Part shown: positions 1 to 11,622 of the stretch, in pieces | Layout: every line of letters begins with the position of its first letter | Numbering within the stretch: position 1 is the first letter of the stretch | Origin: Glandiceps talaboti | Lineage: Eukaryota > Hemichordata > Enteropneusta > Spengelidae | Assembly (NCBI RefSeq): GCF_964340395.1 | Contig: NC_135552.1 | Location: 2,506,517-2,570,516, forward strand | Reading direction: 5' to 3' | DNA length: 64,000 nucleotides | Translations under genes and position numbers: made by a program | Notes under the pieces: model-generated | The model's input: the letters and a program-made list of their open reading frames with translations, nothing else | The model's database searches: none | What the model was told of the DNA's origin: nothing

Positions 1-2493
1 AGTACAGGTCTATTTATGACAGCATACTACAGGTAGTACAGGTCTATTTGTGACAGCATACTACAAGTAGTACAGGTCTATTTGTGACACAGCATACTAC
101 AAGTAGTACAGGTCTATTTGTGACACAGCATACTACAAGTAGTACAGGTCTATTTGTGACACAGCATACTACAAGTAGTACAGGTCTATTTGTGACACAG
201 CATACTACAAGTAGTACAGGTCTATTTATGACACAGCATACTACAAGTAGTACAGGTCTATTTGTGACACAGCATACTACAAGTAGTACAGGTCTATTTA
301 TGACAGCATACTACAAGTAGTACAGGTCTATTTATGACAGCATACTACAGGTAGTACAGGTCTATTTATAACAGCATACTACAGGTAGTACAGGTCTATT
401 TGTGACAGCATACTACAAGTAGTACAGGTCTATTTGTGACACAGCATACTACAAGTAGTACAGGTCTATTTGTGACACAGCATACTACAAGTAGTACAGG
501 TCTATTTATGACAGCATACTACAGGTAGTACAGGTCTATTTGTGACACAGCATACTACAGGTAGTACAGGTCTATTTGTGACAGCATACTACAAGTAGTA
601 CAGGTCTATTTGTGACACAGCATACTACAAGTAGTACAGGTCTATTTGTGACAGCATACTACAAGTAGTACAGGTCTATTTATGACAGCATACTACAGGT
701 AGTACAGGTCTATTTGTGACAGCATACTACAAGTAGTACAGGTCTATTTGTGACACAGCATACTACAAGTAGTACAGGTCTATTTGTGACACAGCATACT
801 ACAAGTAGTACAGGTCTATTTATGACAGCATACTACAAGTAGTACAGGTCTATTTATGACACAGCATACTACAAGTAGTATAGGTCTATTTGTGACACAG
901 CATACTACAAGTAGTACAGGTCTATTTGTGACAGCATACTACAAGTAGTACAGGTCTATTTATGACAGCATACTACAAGTAGTACAGGTCTATTTGTGAC
1001 ACAGCATACTACAAGTAGTACAGGTCTATTTGTGACACAGCATACTACAAGTAGTACAGGTCTATTTATGACACAGCATACTACAATTTAGTACAGGTCT
1101 ATTTGTGACAGCATACTACAAGTAGTACAGGTCTATTTGTGACAGCATACTACAAGTAGTACAGGTCTATTTGTGACAGCATACTACAAGTAGTACAGGT
1201 CTATTTATGACAGCATACTACAAGTAGTACAGGTCTATTTGTGACACAGCATACTACAAGTAGTACAGGTCTATTTGTGACACAGCATACTACAAGTAGT
1301 ACAGGTCTATTTGTGACACAGCATACTACAAGTAGTACAGGTCTATTTGTGACAGCATACTACAAGTAGTACAGGTCTATTTGTGACAGCATACTACAAG
1401 TAGTACAGGTCTATTTATGACACAGCATACTACAAGTAGTACAGGTCTATTTGTGACAGCATACTACAAGTAGTACAGGTCTATTTGTGACACAGCATAC
1501 TACAAGTAGTACAGGTCTATTTGTGACACAGCATACTACAAGTAGTACAGGTCTATTTATGACACAGCATACTACAAGTAGTACAGGTCTATTTGTGACA
1601 CAGCATACTACAAGTAGTATAGGTCTATTTATGACACAGCATACTACAAATAGTACAGGTCTATTTGTGACACAGCATACTACAAGTAGTACAGGTCTAT
1701 TTATGACAGCATACTACAAGTAGTACAGGTCTATTTGTGACACAGCATACTACAAGTAGTACAGGTCTATTTGTGACACAGCATACTACAAGTAGTACAG
1801 GTCTATTTGTGACACAGCATACTACAAGTAGTACAGGTCTATTTGTGACAGCATACTACAAGTAGTACAGGTCTATTTGTGACACAGCATACTACAAGTA
1901 GTACAGGTCTATTTGTGACAGCATACTACAAGTAGTACAGGTCTATTTGTGACACAGCATACTACAAGTAGTACAGGTCTATTTGTGACACAGCATACTA
2001 CAAGTAGTACAGGTCTATTTGTGACAGCATACTACAAGTAGTACAGGTCTATTTGTGACACAGCATACTACAAGTAGTACAGGTCTATTTGTGACACAGC
2101 ATACTACAAGTAGTACAGGTCTATTTGTGACACAGCATACTACAAGTAGTACAGGTCTATTTATGACAGCATACTACAAGTAGTACAGGTCTATTTGTGA
2201 CACAGCATACTACAAGTAGTACAGGTCTATTTGTGACACAGCATACTACAAGTAGTACAGGTCTATTTGTGACAGAGCATACTACAAGTAGTACAGGTCT
2301 ATTTGTGACACAGCATACTACAAGTAGTACAGGTCTATTTATGACAGCATACTACAAGTAGTACAGGTCTATTTGTGACACAGCATACTACAAGTAGTAC
2401 AGGTCTATTTGTGACACAGCATACTACAAGTAGTACAGGTCTATTTGTGACAGCATACTACAAGAAGTGGTACAGGTCTATTTGTGACAGAAC
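1..2493. repeat. 36/34-bp minisatellite, about 70 units, starts before the window
   Basis: Continuous tandem array. The long unit is 36 bp and the short unit lacks one AC dinucleotide (tgacacagc versus tgacagc), giving 34 bp. Other variation is nearly limited to ttgtgac/ttatgac and caagtag/caggtag. The array decays at about 2460-2493. Runs of 36-bp units give short 12-residue repeat reading frames that are broken at each 34-bp unit, so they are not genes. Confidence 0.97.
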
Positions 2494-3044
2494 ATATTAT
2501 AAAAGAATTTTCTTGAGAACAAATCTTCCAAACATGACAAATTCTAGACTGATGGAACTGTTGTTTGTTCGATGTCTTCTGAGATTATTGAAACATGGAC
2601 AAGAAAAACTTTTACAATAGAAGCAACATACCAGTCAATAGAAAGCATTCTTCAGGAGACACACCAGTGTTACGAAACCCAACTTTCACACAATTTTCAT
2701 GCATTAAGTAGTTTTAAAATAGAATAAATTTCATCTTTGAACTCAGATACACAAAGTACGTGTACATTGTCATACAATACAAAACAATACAATATAACTT
2801 TATTATCTCGCCATGGGCAATTTTTTGTGCAACAGTCGAAAAAAAAAAGTATCATTACCAATTTTGTTTGCTGCTTACCTCCAACCCATGAGACGACATA
2901 GAGAGCATTTTTGGTTGCCTTGGTAATTGGTACAAAAGCCTAAGGGCAGTATATATTCCCAACTAGTGAGATGTACATTTGTATCATACATGTACACAAC
3001 ATTACAAATTCATTGCCACATAACTACATAAAGCAATGTATCAG
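2494..3044. other. No gene seen; possible non-LTR 3' tail
   Basis: AT-rich sequence without coding signal. Around 2770-2830 a run of acaat-type pentamers is followed by actttattatctcgcc, the kind of end many non-LTR retroelements leave. This is a weak inference. Confidence 0.4.
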
Positions 3045-3191
3045 ATTGTATATTGTATTGTATTGTATTGTGTTGTATTGTATTGTATTGAATTGTATTG
3101 TATTGTATTGTATTGTATTGTATTGTGTTGTATTGTATTGTATTGTATTGTATTGTATTGTATTGTGTTGTATTGTATTGTATTGTATTGT
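3045..3191. repeat. (TATTG)n pentanucleotide microsatellite
   Basis: About 29 pentamers with a few tgttg or gaattg variants. Reading frames on both strands here come only from the repeat. Confidence 0.97.
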
Positions 3192-3597
3192 GAAAGTATT
3201 ACATCATCACCTGTACATGTATGTATACAAATGTACACTGGCATGGGATTTATCACAATGACAATGAGTACATATTTGTGTGGGTACCATGTTGATTCTT
3301 TAAAACACCGTCCAACTTATAAAAAATCTATCATGCACGTACATGTAGCCTAGAAACTTGTCATAGTTCCACTGTCTAATAAGCCCTTCCTTTTCACAAT
3401 GCCTGGAAGGCTATTGCCCTTGTTTTGCATTAAATGCTACTTTACACCACAGTACTGGTAAACTATTATGCACAATACATGCCAAGGAGAATGTCCTCAT
3501 TTTGGATATAAATCAGATTTATCTCAAATTAAACTTTAAAGCCTTGACTATTTTAATTTCATAAATGTTGAATATTAAAATATCTTTTTAAAAAATG
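3192..3597. other. No gene seen
   Basis: AT-rich intergenic DNA with several acatgtac-type motifs and no open frame or splice structure. Confidence 0.5.
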
Positions 3598-3985
3598 CAC
3601 CAATGGTACTGTAGTAAAACTGTAGTTTTTAAAAATGTTTATCCACATGTTAATCCATGCTAGGTATAGGTGTTCATTTGCTGAATGACTATCCAGTTGC
3701 CTATCGTATCCAACAATGTTGTTATCTTTGCAATATATTGGCTGTTGCTATGGGCGTGGTCATGTTGCTAGACATAGTTGCATACATTTTTTGAATGTTT
3801 GTTCACTTGTCTATGAATCCCTGATGTTATCTTTGCAATATACGTGATCGTTTGGCTGTTGCTATGGGTGTAGTCTTGTTGCTAGATATATTTGCATACA
3901 TTATTTGACAGTATATCCATTTGTCTATTAATCCCTGATGTTATTTTTGCAATATACGTGATCATTTGGCTATTGCTATTAACAT
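3598..3985 (-). repeat. Inverted partial copy of the 14.5-18.2 kb dispersed repeat
   Basis: Reads as the reverse complement of the 3' ends at 15.9-16.06 and 18.0-18.2 kb. It has the same block order: tttttaaaaatgtttatcc, the tgaacacc block, then roughly 100-bp modules around gttgctatgggcgtggtc and tttgcatacattttttgaa. About two and a half modules remain before similarity stops near 3985. Confidence 0.8.
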
Positions 3986-4398
3986 GGAGCGTCACACTAA
4001 CACGTCAAGGAAAGGTTAGCCCTATGTATTGGGGTTTTCTCCTGGCAGATCTGGAGTTTTTTGCTTCTATTAAGCCAATGTTTAGGTTATTCATAGCCTT
4101 TGAGGTAATATTTCCAAGCTTCGAAAAGCTAATGTAAATGAAAGTTTTAAATGAGTTTCCCATGTCACATAAAATGGGCCTGTAACACTTGGTATAGGGG
4201 CATTAATATTGCATGTATAGTAAAGTCACAGGTATGTTAGAGAACTTTAGGTGGTCATACCTAGTGTATAATAGAAACAGGAATCTGATGAGATGTGGTG
4301 ATTTGTAGTGTCAATAACATGTAGTGTCCAAAATGGAAAGTGTATGAATCCCTTCTGACAAGTTCATACTGACGAGTAGAACAATTTAGATTAACTTC
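3986..4398. other. No gene seen
   Basis: Unremarkable AT-rich sequence. A short open frame continues from the repeat and resembles no protein I know. Confidence 0.5.
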
Positions 4399-4838
4399 TT
4401 TTATAAACTATCTAGATGAAGAGTACCATTACAAAACCTTCAAGTTCACTTTTGCCCCAAAGTGCAATATAAGTGAAGCATTGATTGTGAAACAGCCAAG
4501 CATTTACATGACATGTTCTGTATAACTAGTGTGGTAGCTAGGTAATACATGTATGTGTATATATATGTTTGAACTAGATAAGTAATATTAAAGAATTTAT
4601 GTAAGAAACAGGGACAAGAACAAATATTTACATGTACCACATTTCAGACAAGGCTATATGCCATTGTAGAAAAGGGATTTTTTCTTCCATCACATTCCAA
4701 AACACAATGACCCCCTATCCACAATGTTCAAAACAGCATACCCCCCTGCCAATTTCAAAAACCCCAGAGTGACCCCCCGCCCCCCTCCCAACAAATCCAC
4801 TGGCCCCTCTCCCCAGGCCAAAGAAACTAACCGGTCCC
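4399..4838. mobile_element. Harbinger-like dispersed repeat, truncated copy
   Basis: Aligns along its length with 50,238-50,876. Both start near aaactatctagatgaag, share the gtagctaggtaatacatgta block, carry the C-rich ccccctatccacaa block, and end in the same terminus (ccggtccc). The flank tta after 4838 fits a TWA-type 3-bp target. No left terminal repeat was found, so this copy is 5'-truncated. Confidence 0.7.
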
Positions 4839-4841
4839 TTA

Positions 4842-7441
4842 GTGCTCTAAAAACCGATAGCACAAAATTAGACCTAAGTGTTGAATCAAAGCTTTAGTAG
4901 CACCTGATCGTTTGTATGAATGTTTGTGCATGGTAATATGACAGTTCCTGGGAAAACAACGAGGATCACAGGACAAGTTGATATCCGTTCGAAAATTGCA
5001 ACAGTGAGTTAAGAGTACAAGGATTAATTCCCAAATCAACACTACTACTTAACTTGGTCTAAAGAAGATATAGCTGTTCAGGAGACAGTTTCCATTTTCT
5101 CTACAGAATCAATAGTCTGAGTTCACACCGTGTCCTCAGTCAGTACTACGTCAGTAGGGCTGGTTTTTTCAACTTTTATAAAAGTTGTGCTAACAACATG
5201 GCGTAACAACTCCCTCGATACGCCCAAACAGACGATCAAAATGAAATAAACAAACCAGGCCATTTTTCTTTTCATATTTAACAATGAACTACTTAATCAA
5301 TTACAAAGGACTGGTACTGCACTATAGACACCAAATTGGATTCCGTGGTGACCGGCACAGCCGGGTGCGGTGGCCGTTCATTATTTTGACCGTTCCCCGA
5401 GGATATTCTTCCCGATGTTTTAGATCGGTCATGACTTTTGTCGTATTCTAAACAGATAATTAACCATTGTAATGACAGGTATGCCTGCAGATATTTCCAT
5501 GAGCCAACATCACCACCTTGGACACCACTCGGCAAGCATGTAAATGACAATTCACGTCCGACTAGTCAAGGCGCAGTGATAACTAAATTAGTAATAAACT
5601 AGTCCTGCTTGCATACGGAGTAATCCGGAACTCGATTCTGACAATTGTCCCTCCTATTTCTCCTAGTGTTTAGAGTCAAGTCAGTAATATAGACTCGTGC
5701 ACCGTCTGTAAGCAGGACTATAGCTAGTAATAAACTTGCCTTGCCCCTTAACCTTGGGCCTTGGAAGTTGGACTTCGATTGTTGTGATTTTAACCAAAAA
5801 TAATCGATTACACACTTTAAAGTTTACCACCTTTTTCCGTCGCAAAACAATTTATTTAAATTCAAAGTACTAAACAGTAAAATATTTGTGGGCGAAAGGC
5901 GTAAGATAAGGTTGGGCTCAAACGTGATTATGAATGGAGTCTCGATCGTATGTACGTACTCACGTGTTAAAATTTCTTTTTCCGACGTTTAGCTCCTGCA
6001 CTTCTCCGCCTTATATAGCCAGAGAGACTTGCGTCCCAGATGGCGAATTCTTGGTGATTTGTAGACTCCGTTTTTACTAGATCGACCGGCTTTTCAGCGA
6101 CCCGGGATCTGAATGACCTGAAATTTGTAAACTCTGAACTACTGGCAATAGTATGCAAACGACTTGAACGGCATGACGTTCTGAACGTTGGTTTGATTTG
6201 CAATTTGACCCTTTAAGATGCCCAAGATAAACTCATTAAATCTTACATACACATGATACAGTGATATGTACATGTACGTAACCTTACTACGTGTTTTGTA
6301 TTTTAGAGGTCAATTTCAGAGCGAAAGTCTAATTCGTATTAATTGTGGGACTATGCATTTCTCTACCAAGAAACGACTTTTGATAAATCTCTGTACATTT
6401 AACAGACGGTGGGTTACAACTAATTGAATATTCTTCTCAAATGATTTCTGCGTGTCACGGTCGGTTGGGCTGCGCCAAAACAGACCCTCTAACGATACGG
6501 TTCTTAGATGACAGAAAAGTGTGTTGACCCTAGATAGTTGTACATATCATCGGCACGCTTTGCATTCATGTACGTCCATATATACTACATGTATACTAGT
6601 AAGTACTTGTACAATTTTGTACTTGTGAGCTCGATCAGTGACTTGTGAGTGATCAGTGACTTGTGAGCCTCAGTGACGCGACGTCCCTTGGACTTAATTC
6701 CTTGGACTAGTCATCGGTGTTGGAGACTTCCCTGGCACATGGTACAAGCTTTAAGTGTACTACACTAGTGTTTATTCTTTTTTACATTTTAATATTTGTG
6801 AGTTTTATTTTCTTATGGGGTTTGCACCCAGAGTGACTGAGCGAAACCCCCGGGCCCGGGGCGAAACCGTTCTCGTCTGGCTCGACAAAATCTAATTAAT
6901 ATTTCCACATGTTATCGTCTGGTACAACAAGAACTGAACTACAATTGATACATTTTAGTCAATTGACTGTCTCAAAAATATCAAAGAACGCACCAGACCT
7001 AGATCGACCTTTAGGCTTACTGGGCAGGGGGACATATGAATTTGGCGTTGATCTCCTAAGATAATGGTAGCTCACGCAAAGAAAGTGTAACAATATTGGT
7101 AAAGATGTTTGTCACGTCAGACAATTGAAAAAACGCTGTTGGTAAGATTTTTGTCTAGCCAGCCAATAGAATGTAGCTTTGTTAATGAGATTTTTGTTGA
7201 GCCAGACGACGTTTGTTTCAGGGTTATATAACTATTTAACTCCAACAATTATTACTGTATATAGGAATAGAAATCTAAAAGGTTTTACTCTTACAAGAGA
7301 CATTCAGTTTACGTCTCTTTTGTTGTGAAGTCCCGCGTCATTGGCAGAATATATAACGAGGTAAATCACAGGTTTATAGTAACTTCAACCGAATCTTCAG
7401 TTTCTCATAAGTTCCCCGTCACATCAATACGATAAATTTAA
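4842..7441. other. About 2.6 kb without a supported gene
   Basis: Small minus-strand open frames at 5293-5550 and 5967-6203 lack an ATG or a convincing exon structure. A GC-rich patch at 6841-6868 contains the perfect palindrome CCCCGGGCCCGGGG flanked by direct repeats gcgaaacc. The rest is AT-rich with scattered CpG. Confidence 0.45.
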
Positions 7442-7442
7442 C

Positions 7443-7505
7443 GGACATCAGCGTCATCGGTTGCAGCTAGTGACTTGGACATCAGCATCATCGGTTGCAG
7501 CTCAG
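7443..7505 (+). repeat. Two-copy short tandem repeat, third copy at about 7930
   Basis: The phrase gacatcagcgtcatcggttg occurs twice here about 35 bp apart and again at about 7931, on the other side of the MITE copy. Confidence 0.75.
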
Positions 7506-7524
7506 ACCACTAGACCAAATTTTA

Positions 7525-7893
7525 AAAAAAAAGTTCTTTGGTTCCGGTTACCCGACCCCATCTAGTTTTTCACGCCGACCCTAAACTTTTTTCTTTTTAC
7601 ATATTCAAGAAAAATAATACTAATATCGAGAAAATTGTGAAGTCTCGCAAGAAAAAGTGGATGCGGAAACTGACATAAACTTAAAAAGACAATATAAAAC
7701 TATTCTTCCAATCTCAGTATGGCTGTACATCTGATAGGAAGAAATAAACAACACAGAGACCATTTGGAAAACAATGGAAAACTTAAACTAAACACTCACA
7801 CATGAAAAATATACAATAAAATAAAATAAAAAATCTACCTACCCCACTTATTTTAAAATTGAATGTAATTGGAACCAACCATTTTTTTACGCC
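7525..7893. mobile_element. MITE copy A, uninterrupted
   Basis: About 370 bp with imperfect terminal inverted repeats built on taaaaaaa...tggttccggttac at the left and gtaattggaaccaacca...ttac at the right. It is collinear with the two halves at 33,479-33,596 and 45,831-46,077, sharing the blocks gaagtctcrcaagaaa, gcrgaaactgacat and tggctgtacatctgat. It is the empty-site relative of the copy split by the Ty3 element. Superfamily is not assigned; no clear target duplication. Confidence 0.8.
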
Positions 7894-7961
7894 CTATAGA
7901 GAACTATATAGTGGTCTGAGGTTGGATCTAGGACATCAGCGTCATCGGTTGCAGCTAGTAA

Positions 7962-8501
7962 TGACTCGGCACCCTTTCGCCAAATGATAATGGCTTACTT
8001 ATGTACAGTTATTCCAAATTCTTTTTCTCACCTCCCGCCCCTCTCTTTTCTTCTAGGCAGTTATCTTTAGTTGATACCAACTCGTGATACATGTACTAAT
8101 TTAAAACATCATATATAGCGCCACCTACGGTATATCTCCACTTACTTCCTGACAAACAGAATGTAATGTCACTGCAGTTGGCTAACCCGTGGGTTAAATA
8201 AAAGATGATATCATGACATATACAATCTATACTTTAAGGGGAACAAGTAAAGAATATAATAAATGCATATGTTTTCAGCAGATGTAAAACATTCTGTTGG
8301 ATTTACTCACAAATGTAATAAACTAATTGCAACATTGACAAAAATTAGTGAAAGTGATGCCTGCATATAAATGGTCCACAGTCAACACTATCGATTCGAT
8401 ATCATAGTTGTGATCATAAAGTTTACGACGTATTTGTCTGAAGTGACGATTACCGATGGATACTTCTACTTGCATCCTTGGTGACAGAATAACAAATACT
8501 G
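7962..8501. other. 3' flank of the coiled-coil gene
   Basis: AT-rich, non-coding in appearance. On the minus strand it would contain the 3' UTR of the gene ending at 8502. A 60-codon minus frame at 8323-8505 overlaps the end of the last exon and is probably chance. Confidence 0.4.
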
Positions 8502-8942
8502 TCATTCAGATTCCATTATCTCATTGAGTTCTTTAAGAACATTGTCAATTTCTTCTCGCTTAACTTTCGCTTCGAAATCAGTAAGAGGGATCGGAGTTCG
8601 TTCTCCGTCCTCAGGTTCGCACTCAATTTCACCATCGATAAATGGAGAAAGTATTTGAATGGCTGACGAATCTGCACTTGAAGAACCATCGCCGAAGCTA
8701 CGAGGCCAGAACTCCTTATCTACGTCTATCACATTGATATCGTTTTCTAGGGAAAGCCTTTCATTTTTTGCAATCAGAGTTTCAAATTTCTGTCGGAGAT
8801 CATCTCTCTCATCACGTAGTTCTGTAACTTGGGTTGCTATGTCGATCTGTTGACGTACAAGTCGTTTATTGGCTTGCTCCAATTTATCTTTGTCTTCCAA
8901 CAATTCTACCAATTTTGGTTTTAATTTCTTGAAATGTTCAAT
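8502..8942 (-). CDS. Coiled-coil protein, exon 3 (last)
   Basis: Minus-strand exon ending in a TGA stop at 8502. The acceptor is a CAG at 8945-8943 preceded by a very long (CT)n tract. The exon starts in phase 0 with residues IEHFKKLK and encodes about 146 residues. The first 70 form a heptad-rich coiled coil (LEQANKRL, DERDDLRQKFETL). The rest is acidic, with a final charged helix. The open frame runs above the first possible start codon up to the acceptor, which argues for an internal exon boundary. It joins in frame to the exon at 9806-10427, and the coiled coil continues across the junction. I do not recognise the family; a structural or centrosomal-type protein is only a guess. Confidence 0.65.
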   Translation of the reverse strand: MEHFKKLKPKLVELLEDKDKLEQANKRLVRQQIDIATQVTELRDERDDLRQKFETLIAKNERLSLENDINVIDVDKEFWPRSFGDGSSSADSSAIQILSPFIDGEIECEPEDGERTPIPLTDFEAKVKREEIDNVLKELNEIMESE

Positions 8943-8944
<2 letters not shown>

Positions 8945-8992
<48 letters not shown>

Positions 8993-9014
8993 GTGAGTGA
9001 GTGAGTGAGTGAGT

Positions 9015-9101
<87 letters not shown>
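8945..9101. repeat. (GA)n/(GAGT)n microsatellite acting as polypyrimidine tract
   Basis: About 155 bp: (GA)n, a (GTGA)n core at about 8988-9018, then (GA)n again. On the minus strand it reads (CT)n directly before the CAG acceptor of exon 3, so it is the pyrimidine tract of that intron. Confidence 0.95.
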
Positions 9102-9103
<2 letters not shown>

Positions 9104-9232
9104 TATTGTTTAGTAGTAGCCAAAGAGTGTTGTCTCATGGGATAGCCTCGTGGAATGCTGTACATTGTGAAAATTATTGGCATCTATTGTTTAGTGGTAG
9201 CCAAAGAGTGTCGTCTCATGGGATAGCCTCAT
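9102..9232 (+). repeat. Two-copy imperfect 80-bp duplication
   Basis: The block tctattgtttagt(a/g)gtagcc through ctcatgggatagcctc occurs at 9102-9150 and 9183-9231, inside intron 2 of the coiled-coil gene. Confidence 0.85.
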
Positions 9233-9805
9233 AAATATGGAATCGTGAACATTGTGCGTTCATGAGTATCGACCACATGCATAGTTCTTGACTGGCACCA
9301 ATCCCTTGGCACACAATTTTCGTCTTTATTTTTCCCAGCTACTATATATTATAAGTATAATAAATGACTGGGAAATATAAAAAAGAAAGTTGACCACATT
9401 TTTCTCCCAAAATTTGAACTGAATAACAAATTCAAAATATTTAAAGATTATGAGACAAAATATACCACGGGACTGGTGCCGGTCTAAATCGTGTTTGTGT
9501 TCGAAACATCCCTGACTATCCTATGAGATAATGTGCGTCTGCTATAAGGGCTACCACTATTTTTTTTTTAAAGACGGTCAATAGATTCCACTTTTTTCGG
9601 CAATCGTACGTAATGTAACTTGTAAGTGATGTAAAATCCTCCACAACCCAAAGTTTAAACAAATGCCTTCATTTCCTGGTGTGACATTTGCAAGCAATAA
9701 TATGAAATTCTCATGAAAATTGCTAATTATATACCGAATAGAACGTTTTCGATCTCACATTCAAAAATCTTAGTTTACTTAGTAATTCAATTCCATGAAA
9801 CTTAC

Positions 9806-10427
9806 TTTGTTTTTTAAGTATAATGTCGTCGTCGTCTTCTTCGATTTCTGTCCCACTTCAAGTTGAACTTGAAAACGACCCCGACTTTGTCGTCGGTCAA
9901 AATCATTGCTTTCTCTAACAGAGCCAATTCTTTCTTGGAGTTTCTTGTTTTCTATTTGAAGCTTTGAGTTTTCCTTTTCAGAGTTTGCAAGCTTTTTCTT
10001 AAAGGACTCAGCCAAAGCAGCAGATTTCTTGTTTTCCTCTTTCTCTTTTTCAAGTTCTTTTATTTTCGTCTTCATGGTTTCATTCAAATCTCTAGTCATG
10101 CTAAGGTCACTGGTCAACCGTTCAATCATTATACTCAAATTGCTAAGACCCTGTTTGGCTTCGCATGCCTTCTTGTTGGAAAATATATCGGGATTGATTT
10201 TCTTTGGCTGTATTAAATGGCTTTTACCCGTACTATTTAACTGAGTGATAGGTGATAATTTCGACACTTCAACAGACTCACGTTTCTTGGAGAACTCGAC
10301 AAGATTTACGTCAGTGGTAGCAATTTCCTTTTTGACCGTCGGTGGACACGAGTTTGTGTGACCACCCTCAGGAGTATCTTCGTCATCGAGGACTTTTCGA
10401 CCCTTACTGAGCGCTGCCAATTTAATC
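9806..10427 (-). CDS. Coiled-coil protein, exon 2
   Basis: Internal exon of about 207 residues on the minus strand. The acceptor TCTGTCTTCCTAG ends at 10428, and the donor is a perfect GTAAGT at 9805-9800. The first part is polar and probably disordered. A coiled coil runs over roughly the last 110 residues (motifs MIERLTSDL, IKELEKEKEENKK, LQIENKKLQERI), followed by an Arg/Lys-rich stretch. The frame is open from acceptor to donor with no internal ATG near its start, as expected for an internal exon. Phase matches exon 3 (0) and the proposed exon 1 (one leftover base). Family not recognised. Confidence 0.7.
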
Positions 10428-10918
10428 CTAGGAAGACAGAATTAAAGAACATGCAAGGAACTAATTAAACCTGTATGACTGTGTAATGATTGTAAACAAT
10501 TGGACGCATTGGTAGTTCGTTAAAAGTGTTATGCAGGGTTTAGTTTTTTTTGACATTATGATATAATGTTTAAATATACAATGGAATTGTAGAGCGTACA
10601 GACACTCTAGAGACGAATCCCTTTGGTAATTAATGCATCTTCATGTTTGCAAACGCGTACGCTTGGTGGTTGCGCGTGGTACGTACGTGTACACTGTACT
10701 GAACAGTAAGTTCGATTTGTTCTACGCTGCATTGGCCGGTTTACTTTGCTATAAATAGTCATTTCATAAAGCTGACACATACATAAATTATAAGTTGTTT
10801 GCCATGGAGAAAGGGTATTTTGCTTATGTGTCTGTTTTTACAATTGTTATAGAAACGATTGCTATAGAAACTGGTTCATAGCGAATTATCACTTCGAATA
10901 TAATGAAACTTTACCAAC
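10428..10918 (-). other. Proposed intron 1 of the coiled-coil gene
   Basis: About 490 bp of non-coding, AT-rich sequence between the proposed donor (AAAG|GTTGGT, 10,918) and the exon 2 acceptor. No other feature seen. Confidence 0.4.
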
Positions 10919-10983
10919 CTTTCGCAACGAAAACCCTCAGTGAATATGTCGACTTCTGCGTCGGTGTCATTTTCCTTATTCAT
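10919..10983 (-). CDS. Coiled-coil protein, proposed exon 1 (start)
   Basis: ATG at 10,983 on the minus strand begins a 21-codon frame (MNKENDTDAEVD...) plus two bases. It ends at AAAG|GTTGGT, leaving the phase needed by exon 2. The composition is acidic and similar to exon 2's N-terminal part. The donor is weaker than consensus; an alternative six bases downstream (TTG|GTAAAG) would break the phase. If right, the whole protein is about 375 residues. The 5' end lies near 11.0-11.2 kb. Confidence 0.42.
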
Positions 10984-11564
10984 CCCTTGTTCGATTTTCG
11001 GAATATTCCAAAATAAATCCAAGCAAAGACTTCAAAATAATTTCTTTTCAGACTATAGCGATAACATTGTACTCCGTTGGTTTGTTTACAAAATATAGGA
11101 ACACAGCACTTGCAGAATGTTAGAATATTGAGTAGTGATGAACATGGAACGGGCGTTATCGTTACCTTGACGTTAGGCACAAGACAATAGCAGCACCAAC
11201 TTAGATCGTGCGCGCAAGCTAAAAGGTTCTAATTGACAAATACTGGGCCTATAATCAAAATGCCAAGCAAATTTATACCTTTGAAAAATACTTTTATTGT
11301 CAACTTCTCCTGGCCCAGTCAAAATATGCGAGGAACAGACAGGGGTACGTTATATAGTACATCAATAATATATGACGTCACAGTAAATGCGAATCATGCG
11401 TGATGTGTAGGCCTAGCTCTACCATACATCTTTACATTCCATAACTTCGTCAGATAGCATAAGATGTGTAGTCAGTTTGATGCAGTATTTTTTTAGATAG
11501 CGTGTTCACGAATTAAGATGAACAGACAGACACACTTGTACACAGTGCACATACTTGCAATTGT
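10984..11564. other. 5' flank of the coiled-coil gene
   Basis: No gene. It holds a gtgcgcgcaagc CpG patch at about 11,206 and a perfect CRE octamer TGACGTCA at 11,373-11,380, plausibly promoter-proximal to the minus-strand gene. Confidence 0.4.
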
Positions 11565-11580
11565 ACAAACAAACAAACAA

Positions 11581-11622
<42 letters not shown>
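11565..11622. repeat. (AAAC)n(AGAC)n microsatellite
   Basis: Five or six AAAC units followed by about ten AGAC units. Confidence 0.97.

Noticed and set aside
5293-5550. 85-codon minus-strand frame
   Set aside because: No recognisable motif, no convincing splice sites or start context.
5967-6203. 78-codon minus-strand frame with a basic C-terminus
   Set aside because: Begins only at a TTG, with a stop a few codons upstream and no clear acceptor. The basic tail alone is not enough.
7503-7918. Extension of MITE copy A termini to cagaccacta/tagtggtctg
   Set aside because: A 10-bp inverted pair flanks copy A but is absent from copy B and has no target duplication, so I did not extend the element.
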